Shown here in pieces: positions 55,928 to 64,000 of a stretch of DNA of 64,000 nt (positions within the stretch are counted from its first letter, which is position 1; the number at the start of each line of letters is the position of its first letter). This DNA comes from Stereum hirsutum FP-91666 SS1. Its lineage: Eukaryota > Basidiomycota > Agaricomycetes > Russulales > Stereaceae. The stretch covers positions 3,140,550 through 3,204,549 of the forward strand of contig NW_006763132.1 of assembly GCF_000264905.1 (NCBI RefSeq), in the 5' to 3' direction. The notes under the pieces are model-generated. The model did no database searches and had not been told where the DNA came from. It worked only from the letters and a program-made list of their open reading frames with translations. A program made the translations under genes and the position numbers.

Positions 55928-58674
55928 ATGTCTTCTTTACCCAAACGTCCCTTCGCCGACGTCGACGTCTCCGAGTCTGACGACCCAAGCACTTCAACGG
56001 CGCCTCCACCAAAGAAACACTACGAGAAATCGCGCCACAATAAACGCCCAAAACCTGGCGCCCTTCGCTCCCTCGCATCAATACCCACCGCAAAGCTCCT
56101 CTACCCACGCATCTCCGAGCCACAAATCACTAACGTCCCCTTCCAACAACCCCTCCCCCTCCTCACATTCTCGTACACACCAGACCGAGTCCTCCACTTC
56201 GACAACTCAGCACTCCGATATCTCGTCCCACCGCCTCCGGAAGCGGATTTACATTATGGGTTAAAGACGTGGGAGAAGAAGCCGGATGGGAAGGGCAGGA
56301 TAGATGCGTTGTTGAGGGCTTGGACGAAGGTTAGGAAGGAGGATGTGTGTGGGATGAGGAATGTCGATGTGGGTGTCGTGTGTTGGCGGGGCGTCATGAC
56401 GAAGTGAGTCTTTTTATATTCCCGACGACGGACGAGGATATGGATATGGGGTGCTGACACTGTGGTGGCGTTTTGCGGTGAGGGAGGATATTGACGACGC
56501 CGTACGAAACCATGGACAACTGGGAGATGAACGTCATGCTCGTCGACGGGACGTTGTATCTCGAAGAACATCTAACACCTCAGCGTCTCAAAGTAAAGTA
56601 CGTGTTCACTTCCTTCCTTTTCATTCTACTCTACTGTTTACCTTTTCAACGTTCGCTCACCAACGTTCCAGGAACAACCTGGTAGGGAAACAACGCGCCA
56701 TGACTTACACAGGCTACGCCTTCGAATCCTGGTGCACGTCTGAATCTCCACCTCCCCCGCCTCCTCCGCCCGGTACGGGTACAGGTACAGACGAACCCGT
56801 CGCACCCGTCGCGCCGGGATGGGCAGGCGAACCCGTCGCACCGCCGGGCTGGGGAGGCGACGTGGACACGAACGTGCAGTGGTGCAGCGTCGTGAAGACG
56901 AAGTTGGGGAATACGAGGATGGTGATCGGGGGTGAGGTCGATTGTGTGCGGGGTGAGTTTCTGCTTTCTGATTTCACTCGTGTTGATTCGCGAATGAGGG
57001 GTTGACTGAACATTGGTGGGGTGTCTGATGTATGGACGGACGGATGGAAGGCGAATACAAGGGCACGAACGACACGATGGTCGAGCTGAAGACGTCTCAG
57101 GTCATTCGCTGGCCCGACGACCAACGCAAGTTCGAGAAGTAGGTCCCTTCCCTTCCCTTCCCTCCCCTCCTTTCCTTCCTCCTTCCCTCTCTCCCACTCC
57201 CACTCTGACACCACTGACAACCCACCCCCCCAGAAAACTCCTAAAATTCTACTTCCAATCCTTCCTCCTCGGCGTCCCCGACATCCTCGTCGGCTTCCGG
57301 AGCGACAAAGACAACGGCGCGCTCCAGCTCTTACAGTCCTTCAAGACGTTGGAGATCCCGAGGATGGTCAGGGGACAGAGGAAGGCGTGGGATCCGAGGG
57401 TGTGTCTTGGGTGGGGGGAGGAGGTGTTGGGGTGGATTAGGGGGTTGGTTGAGGGGGGGATGGGTGAGCAAAGGGGAGAGGGTGGGGAGGGTGGGGAGGG
57501 AAAGGAGATGCGGATGGATGTGGACGAGGATGGAGAAACTGAGAAGGTAGAAGAGGGACAAGAGGAAGTCCGGAAAGACAAAGCAGAAGGCGCAGGAGAA
57601 GGACCACGGGAGACGACGGAAACAAAGCCAAAACCACGAGTACGGATCTGGCGCGTCCGTTTCACGCCTAAGAAAGGCGCCGAAGCGTACGAGCTCGACG
57701 AGGAAGGGATCAGGGACGTCGAGAGCGATGGAGGGGTGCCTGTTCCGGACCATGCGCCGCCGGAATGGGTTTCTGCGCACTCTCACCCTACTCCTACTCA
57801 GGAAGAGTCGACGGCTAGGCCTGAGACTGAGACTTCTGTGAACGCGACAGCTGGACCCTCGACGTCCACTGCAGCCGCCGACCCCTCGACTTCGAATGAG
57901 ATGTCTGCACCTTCGACTTTGAATGAGACATCTGCGCCTTCGACTTCAACTTCAACTGCAACCACTGAACCCTCGGCTTCGACGTCCACATCCACGACCG
58001 TACCATCTTCTGCACCCTCTAGTTCGACTTTGACACCGACACCGACAACATCAGGTCGCGTCGGAATATTTCCCGCGTGGTATTGGGCCCAACTGGAGCA
58101 ATGGAGGAAAGAGGAGCACGCACGGCGTCATAATTCTTCCACTTCCAATGCTAATCCCAAGGCGGGACCCTCGCAAACGCACTCTCAGTCGCATTCGCAC
58201 TCACAGCCGCATTCGCATTCAGAGTCACAGTCGTATCCAGAGCCGCGTCCGCATCCAGAGCCACAGTCGCATCCGCATCCAGAGTCGCATTCGCATTCGC
58301 ATCCAGAGTCGCAGTCGCATCCAGAGTCGCGCCCGCATTCGCCTAGGCAATTGCAGTGGGAACATGAGACCCCCGAAAGTATGGCGCCACGACGGCAACG
58401 ACCACGGCCACCGCGATCGCCATCGCCACCGCCACAAGAACGTATCCGTGTCCGTGATGCCCCGCCGCATTTCCAGTTTCGAGAGGCGGCGAGGGCGGGG
58501 ACGATAGGGAGTTCATCGAACGCTCCGGCAGAGGATCTGGCTGGCCATGGGACTGCTTCTGTGGGGATTCAGGACAGAGACAACGAAGGCGAAGGCGAAG
58601 GCGAGGGCAGCGGAGCAGGCGGCGGCGGCGAGTTCGAAAGGAGTCGACAGACCGTTTCGGGGTGGCGGCTTTGA
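55928..58674 (+). CDS. RAI1: Rai1/DXO decapping nuclease with a long low-complexity tail
   Basis: An RNA 5'-end quality-control enzyme that removes incomplete or non-canonical caps and partners the Rat1/Xrn2 exonuclease. Exons join as MSSLPKRPFADVDVSESDD to WRGVMTK, then ILTTPYETMDNWEMNVMLVD, NNLVGKQRAMTYTGYAFES, VIGGEVDCVR, and GEYKGTNDTMVELKTSQVIR. The metal-binding motifs of the family are present: GYAFES, GEVD and ELKTS, followed by KLLKFYFQSFLLGVPDILVG. Family members are about 380-400 residues; this one is about 800. An acidic and Ser/Thr-rich insert separates RIWRVRFTPKKGAEAYELDE from the usual closing block RVGIFPAWYWAQLEQW. Roughly 190 residues follow, including tandem Ser-His-Pro-Glu repeats at 58170-58340. 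The start at 55928 is preferred over an in-frame ATG 15 codons upstream. Confidence 0.88.
58170..58340 (+). repeat. Coding tandem repeat, Ser/His/Pro/Glu
   Basis: Degenerate hexamers of the type CATTCG/CAGTCG/CCAGAG encode SQSHSHSQPHSHSE and PESQSHPESRPHS in the tail of the Rai1/DXO protein. An expansion within the coding frame. Confidence 0.75.
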
Positions 58675-58686
58675 GGTTTCTTTCAT

Positions 58687-58849
58687 GATGAATCCTGGTC
58701 AATGCAATGCGTGTTCGTGTGCTCACGCGTGTCACGTTGATCTCGGTCTCTACCTTGGCTCGGGACGTTTTGGATGAATCCTGATCAGTGCATCTTCATG
58801 TGCCTACACATGTTATGTTGACATCGGTTTTATGATTCGGGACGGTCGA
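58687..58849. repeat. Diverged ~86-bp tandem duplication
   Basis: 58687-58770 and 58773-58849 both begin GATGAATCCTG and end near TTCGGGACG, with about 75 percent similarity by eye. It begins 12 bp after the Rai1/DXO stop. Confidence 0.55.
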
Positions 58850-58851
58850 CA

Positions 58852-59025
58852 GGTGTAAGTGTCGCTGTTGAGCGGCTCTTCTCGCACTGTCGTAAGACCC
58901 TCACTGAGTCTAAGTCTTCACTCACGGCTATTTCCTCTGCGAAAACTGTTATTTGTAAAGATGTCTTGAAGCTCGGACTGGGAGAAGATGTCTCGTACTT
59001 GGAGGGTAAAAATACACACAATTAA
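58852..59025 (+). pseudogene. hAT transposase C-terminal fragment
   Basis: 57 codons encode GVSVAVERLFSHCRKTLTES, then KSSLTAISSAKTVICKDVLK and LGLGEDVSYLEG, before a stop. This is the end of the hAT dimerisation domain (S-V-x-V-E-R-L-F-S ... R/K-S-S-L ... A-K-T-V-x-x-K-x-W/V-L-K). The rest of the transposase, upstream, is absent. A relic of a hAT insertion behind the Rai1/DXO gene. Confidence 0.75.
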
Positions 59026-59099
59026 ATACGATTAAATACCAATATGTTGTCAGTACAATACATGTATAATACGATACAGTATGGTATAGAACCCAGCGA

Positions 59100-59124
59100 G
59101 TACCGTATTCTTTGAATACGGTAC
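59100..59124. repeat. Perfect 11-bp hairpin
   Basis: GTACCGTATTC, TTT, GAATACGGTAC. It lies in an AT-rich stretch (59.02-59.16 kb) in which TACCGTATT/AATACGGTA recurs several times, just beyond the hAT fragment, and may be part of that element's end. Confidence 0.8.
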
Positions 59125-59359
59125 AATACGGGCATTTCTGTACCGTATTTGTGATTCTCCAGCACTACAAACAGGCAATGAACGTGGGGGTTACGAGACA
59201 GGAAAACATTCGCGGACAATTCGAGGACAAGAGTCGAAAACCCGAGTTTCCACCTCTTGAAATAAGGCAAGTAAGAGTCGCCAGTTATGGTCGATATGAC
59301 AGCGGAAACGACGAGCCTAACTAGTCAGCCATGGCAGCGAGGAAGGCAGGGATGTCGTC

Positions 59360-61560
59360 CTAGTAGAGGTTAGCGCCTGGGAACTCGGCGAGGATGAGAT
59401 CCCAATCGTACTCGAAGAGAGTAGCATAAGTGATGTCGGATCCATCCGTGCCCTTGTTCGTCCCACCGCTGACCTTGCCGACGTATGCGCCTGTCGCAGA
59501 GATAGCCATAGCGCCAGAATCGCCCCCCTTGGAGTAAGTACCCGTGACGTTCTCGTGAGGGAGGATGGCGAGCTCGAGGGACTCGAGGGTGCCGGTGATG
59601 GTGTACTTGCGCACGAACGAGATGAAGCGAGAGAGAGTCCCGACCGTCGTGTTGGTGGTAGAACCACGTTTGATGACACGATGGACACGATCGCCCTGGG
59701 AATCCAAGCTGTTGGGGTTGTTGATGTCGTTCGCCGTGAGCATGCCACGCATGGGGAGAAGACCGTGGGGGGGATACTTGAACTCCGAAGGGACATCAAT
59801 GCGCTCGTACATGAGGCGTTTGAAGTCCTCAGGGCTGATTTCGGGTCCTAAAAGAGAAGAAAAGAAGAACAAACGGGTTACATCAGCAAAGTTCAACGAT
59901 AAAAAGTAAAAGCATCGCACCAAGGCTAAGCACGTTGCCAATGAAGGCGAGGAACTTGGGTTTATACAGCTGGACCACACACAAGTCTTGTGTAAAGCGG
60001 TTCGGACCGACACCGGCGGCGATGGCAGGAGCCCAGACGATGTGGCCGATGATGCGGTCCCTCGACTTACTCCACTTCCTGCACAAAGTAACGTAGAACT
60101 TCTTGAGGTCTGTGATCCTCCTGTTGATCTTGACGAGCTCTGCCTCGTTCTCCTCGAGCCTGTGCTGAGACGTCGGGAGATTGATGCCCTGCTCGACCCG
60201 TTCGGATAAGGTCTTGATGAAATCCTTGAGAGTCGTGACCGTCTCGTTGAGAGTGCCGATATGGGCTTGCACCGAGTCAACGTAGCTGTTGAAGGCAGGC
60301 TTGCCCATCACCACGACGTTGCGCTTAGGAGCAGAAGCTGTACAGACACCTAAGTCAGAAAAGCTAGTCCTTTGAAAGAAAACAAGGAGACATACTGTTG
60401 TACCGATACTCGGTGTTGCCATCATAGGCCATGAACAAGGTGTGACGACAGGTGAGAGCATAGAGATTGCCGTTGTGCTGGAAGTAAGGACCCAGGGTCC
60501 CTTGCATTGTGGTCTTGCGACCGGAAATAGTGAGGCTGTGGGCAACGGAGACGTTATCGATGAAGCCCTGGAGAGGATCGTTGGTCTCGGCAGGGGCGAA
60601 GAGAGCTGGTCTGGTGCCGGTGAAGAAGCGAGCGACGGATTCACGGAAAGCAATATCCACCCTCGAGGTAAGATGGAGACCGTCGAGATGGGCACGAATC
60701 CGGGTGGTCAATTCGAAGGCACGAGCACCGTTGAGCGTGTCGGGCAAAGCTCCGATCCAGATGGTCGCATTGGAGTAAACCCTCGTGCGGTCCTCGACGG
60801 GCTTCTTGGTCGATTTGGCAGTCGTGAGAGCGGCGAAAGCAGCATCGGTATCGTCCTCCTCCTCCTGCCCCTCGTCATCCTCTCCTTCATCCTCGGACTC
60901 GAGCTCCCCATCCTCCAACTTGTTAAGCCAAGTGAACATGACAAAGTCGATGGACGAGACCTGGATGTCCTCCTTGATGAGGAACTTCTCGATCTTGAGA
61001 ATAAAGAGAGTCAGCCCTGAAAGAAAACTGTGGTATGTAAGAGGTCATGTACCCAATCACGAACTTGCCCCCATAGCCCGTTCTTTGCGAACTCGTGATG
61101 GCCAGGCACGTCGACGAGGCGCATCTGACGAACAACCGTGTCTGGTCCAGTTGGTTCTTCGAATTTGTCGGCAGAGTCGCGCGCGATAAGACGGGGGTGG
61201 GAGCCCTTGGGAGCGAGCCCATAATAGTAGTACTGAGCTTCAAACTCCGAGACTTCATTAGAGTCCGAGTCGGCGGGCGTGGCGGTGGTGTTGCTGTCGT
61301 TGCTATTTGGACTGGACAAGAGAGTGCGCTCATCCTCCGACAAGTCGCCCTCGTCAGACGAAGCTAGAGCACGCTCCTTCGCCTTGCGGTCACAGGCAGC
61401 ATCGAACTCGGGAGTGTTGACCCAATTTTCAAGATTCTGGGGAACGGGTCTATCTTCCCGGGCTGAAGAAAGAAAGGAGGATGGGATGAGTAAAGTCGAG
61501 AACGAGAGGAAGAAAAAGAGATGCACCGTTGACAGCGGCGTTATCAGCTATATCAGACAT
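59360..61560 (-). CDS. Chymotrypsin-like serine protease with coiled-coil insert, no signal peptide
   Basis: A five-exon gene of about 650 residues. Exon 1 is MSDIADNAAVN and joins AREDRPVPQNLENWVNTPEF. An acidic, disordered lead (SSDEGDLSEDERTLLSSPNS) and a long Asp/Glu run (EDEGEDDEGQEEEDDTD) follow. The protease-like core has GNLYALTCRHTLFM (His), then FTQDLCVVQLYKPKF (Asp), then YSKGGDSGAMAISATGAYVG (Ser in GDSG), closing with TYATLFEYDWDLIL. Between His and Asp lies an extra ~75-residue helical heptad-like segment: VDSVQAHIGTLNETVTTLKD to ELVKINRRITDLKKFY. The intact H-D-S triad suggests an active peptidase; the family is not one I can name, and similar proteins occur in Agaricomycetes only to my recollection. 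Intracellular location is inferred from the lack of a signal peptide. Confidence 0.75.
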
Positions 61561-63701
61561 AGTAGAACGGTGGTTGTTTCAGAAAAAAATTGGTAGAGAG
61601 AGTTGAGTGAGTTGGACGAGGCAAGAGTGGTGGATGGAGGAAGAGAGAACGTGAAGGATGATGCCTTTTATGGAGACGCCGCCATTCTCCCTTCAAGTAG
61701 TCACGCCGGCAGTCCCCCGCTCCCACTCCGCGGCGCGTTTCGGCACGCCCCGGGCCCTCAATGACACCGGTAAGTGAGCGTGAACAAAGTATGACGCAAG
61801 CCTGCAGCTGCCTGCAGGCATCGCCAGAATGGCGGGCTGACAGTTTCTGCCACCCTCCATCACGGATTTCCGCCGAGGCTTGTAATCAATTGCACCGATT
61901 AAATGGCGGCGCAAGGTGGCGGTGGGTTAACTGCAGTTATATCGCCCTTGAAAATACTTATTTGGGCTGAAACAGGTTTTTAAAGGTTAGAAAGCTACGG
62001 AATGTTAGATTGGCTTGGGATCGGCCCCATTCCTAGACCCGCCGAGTTCGGCCGGAATCGATGCGTCACCAAAGAAGGCGCAGTTTGGGACTCAGCGTGG
62101 GACTTGCCAGCGCACTCATGATTTTCTTGCGCGGGCTGATTCCCTTTCGAGTTGGACCACCATTATCCCCTCATCCCTTCTTCCCCCAAGTCCGAAGCCT
62201 TCGCTGGTCACTTTATCTTCGGCCCCAGCGTTTACTCTACGATGGCCAAGGCCTTTTCTTTCACATGGTGCTATACGGCTCGGACGCTCTTGGCAGATTT
62301 GCGTGGCGAGCGCGTGTTGACGTGAAGGTGGCAGGTCGGGTGCGTTGTTGCGTTCCCTTCGTTTCGTTCTTGTTTGTTTTCCTGTTCGCCCTCGCTTTCG
62401 TCCTTTCCCACATCCCCTCTGCACAAGACGACGCAGACACTGTGCGTCGTCTTAGGACTAGGGGATGACATTATCAATGTACGGCGTGAATGTCGTACGC
62501 GACGCGCTGTCGTGTGCGGGCAACTACTTACGTTCGTACCTGATCTTGAGCACCTCTACGCACACTCGCATATCCTGTCCGACAATACCAGTGAAATGCT
62601 TTCTGTTTCTTACTTTCTTTGGTCTCGTCTTGCTGCTGTTGCCCGATCTGTATAACACCTCGCCTGTAATTGCTACCTCATCCTTTGTATACTTATGTAT
62701 GTATGTACATAGTGCTACCCAACACAGAATGCCATAATCTGCGAACTATTTATTGCTCGATCACGCTGTTAAAATGACCACGAAACTACAACCTGGGCTG
62801 AAGAGATGTGACCGTTGACAGATTTTGAGGGCCTATAGTAACTTGGGCTCCTTCGCTATAGTCCTTGCAATATGTGAATGAGCACAATAACCCATTTCAC
62901 TTGTTGTAGAAGTATTTCAGTGATTGCACCAAATATATGACCTTGCGAACGAAATATATGAGTTTGCAAGACTCGGCAGATTTCCGTGATGTCCGCCCGC
63001 TTTGGGCTTGCCATTTCCTTCGCTCATGGATGGCCTGGCCGAGACTTGTCACGGGTGTTTTTTGGTACTTTTATTGCTAACAAATCAAAATGTCGCTTTC
63101 TGCGAAAAGTAAATATTTTTAAATGGCCTGAAGTGGGTCTCGGGGCTGGGGGGGTGGAAAAACCACATCATTCATGGGTATGGAGTGACGGTTATAATAT
63201 ATTACGCGAGGTAGACAAACAAGAACTCTTGGCCGAATGGTAATTTGTACGTTTGTCACGACCGTGCTGTCAGTAAGGCGGTTGGTTCGAACCCTGATCA
63301 TGCTGCTCGCGCTTTTTGTGTACTTTTGCCCTGAGTTTCTCTACCGAGAGCCTTCTCGTCCTTCGGGAGAAGAAGCCGCCCCAGCTACCTTCCTTTCTGG
63401 GAACGGACCACGAACGCGGCTCGGCGTGGCACACGTGGCCGCAACTCCGCCGCGCGTCGACTTGGGACGCAAAATCCGTCCAAGTCCCCGTCGTGGTTGG
63501 TCTGTTGTCTTCATCTCTTCACATACTGTGTCGGAGTAGCTGCTACATACATTACATACCTGTGTACATGATAAAGAGCCATGACTTATATATAGTACTT
63601 AATACAATTCAGTGACTTTCCAGTTGTCCTGCCTAGTCAATGGATGTACCATCGGGGCCGCCAAGCTGTCAATCGATGCTACGACTGCGTGCTATGATAT
63701 A
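61561..63701. other. Gene-free interval at the right
   Basis: 2.1 kb without a supportable gene. The left end is the promoter of the protease gene. Frames at 62.0-62.5 kb include hydrophobic runs but no family signature, and I see no splice chain linking them. Confidence 0.45.
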
Positions 63702-64000
63702 TCAAATTTCTAGGTGTCGACTGCCCTTTGCATACACAATTCTCTGCTCATATATCCCAGAAATAATGGCCCCCGACCAGTCATTCCAGTCAGCCTTGCC
63801 TTCCAATACCCCGACCCCATCCGAAAGCACATTCGTCAACTCTTCACCGAGTAAATTTGGCGGGCCGAAAGGAGGCGTCAGTGTCCCGCAATCAGTAAGG
63901 TTTCCGTCTGACAAGTCTCGTCCACTGAGCACCTGCTTACTGGGGAGCAATCCTGATGTAATTAGCATGTTACTACCACCAAGAAATCCAATCGAGGGAA
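63702..64000 (-). CDS. C-terminal part of an unidentified protein, truncated by the window edge
   Basis: A minus-strand frame is open from the right edge to a stop at 63702. It reads SIGFLGGSNMLITSGLLPSK, then LSDGNLTDCGTLTPPFGPPN, then ADWNDWSGAIISGIYEQRIV. Composition is that of a real protein rather than a shadow frame, with normal use of Gly, Leu and aromatic residues. I recognise no domain. The N-terminal part would lie beyond the window. Confidence 0.35.
   Translation of the reverse strand, partial: PSIGFLGGSNMLITSGLLPSKQVLSGRDLSDGNLTDCGTLTPPFGPPNLLGEELTNVLSDGVGVLEGKADWNDWSGAIISGIYEQRIVYAKGSRHLEI

Noticed and set aside
62061..62468. Plus-strand frame of 135 codons with hydrophobic segments
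   Set aside because: Several overlapping frames of equal quality exist and no family signature or splice partner was found.
63225..63300. tRNA-like A box (TTGGCCGAATGG) and B box (GGTTCGAACCC)
   Set aside because: The acceptor arm does not pair and the T stem has two mismatches, so no cloverleaf forms.

Overview
The window is nuclear DNA of a filamentous basidiomycete, most likely an Agaricomycete. The genes are dense and lie on both strands. Most carry several introns of about 50-70 nt with GT-AG borders. Several families are typical of mushroom-forming fungi: a DUF6535 membrane protein, a Tnp2-type (CACTA-like) transposase, an F-box relic, a patatin-like lipase and a Ser/Thr-rich single-pass membrane protein. 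I see no prokaryotic features, tRNA, rRNA or CRISPR. Gene models below were joined by hand from reading frames and splice signals. Outer ends are usually firmer than each inner junction.

Layout, left to right. 0.9-3.0 kb holds an MFS sugar/quinate-type transporter (+), and 3.1-4.4 kb a patatin-like lipase (-). A gene-poor stretch follows, then a mucin-like membrane sensor candidate (6.7-8.1 kb, -). Vtc4-type polyphosphate polymerase (9.4-13.5 kb, -) and a Gtr2/RagC GTPase (13.8-16.3 kb, +) are divergent and share a 344-bp promoter. Next come a 411-bp terminal-inverted-repeat element (16.5-16.9 kb), RanGAP/Rna1 (17.3-18.7 kb, +), a PrpF-family isomerase (19.5-21.0 kb, +), a DUF6535 protein (about 21.8-24.8 kb, +) and the DNA polymerase delta third subunit (25.6-28.3 kb, -).

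28.3-41 kb is the repeat and transposon zone. It has a pair of inverted ~54-bp repeats 2.4 kb apart, a small unknown gene (32.2-32.9 kb, -), and a convergent pair made of an accessory ORF (34.3-36.4 kb, +) and an apparently intact Tnp2 transposase (36.5-39.9 kb, -). A ~160-bp repeat family lies on both sides of that pair. 41.3-42.2 kb is an aminoglycoside-phosphotransferase-fold kinase, followed by a broken F-box gene (42.8-44.5 kb).

45.6-49.5 kb encodes a ~1,200-residue charged, Arg/Ser-rich protein. Then come a peroxisomal enoyl-CoA hydratase/isomerase ending in AKL (50.1-51.3 kb, +), a cytochrome b561-like protein (51.7-52.8 kb, -), a cytochrome b5-domain protein (54.2-55.6 kb, -), divergent from a Rai1/DXO decapping enzyme with a very long tail (55.9-58.7 kb, +), a hAT transposase fragment (58.9-59.0 kb), an unusual chymotrypsin-like protease with a coiled-coil insert (59.4-61.6 kb, -), and an unidentified reading frame that runs off the right edge.

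Most genes are unrelated housekeeping loci. The functional link best supported by position is Vtc4 with Gtr2: both families act at the vacuole, in polyphosphate synthesis and in TORC1 nutrient signalling. The observations most worth checking are the in-frame hydrophobic-tail intron at the end of RanGAP, the intact Tnp2 unit with its partner gene, and the protease with a helical insert between its catalytic His and Asp.
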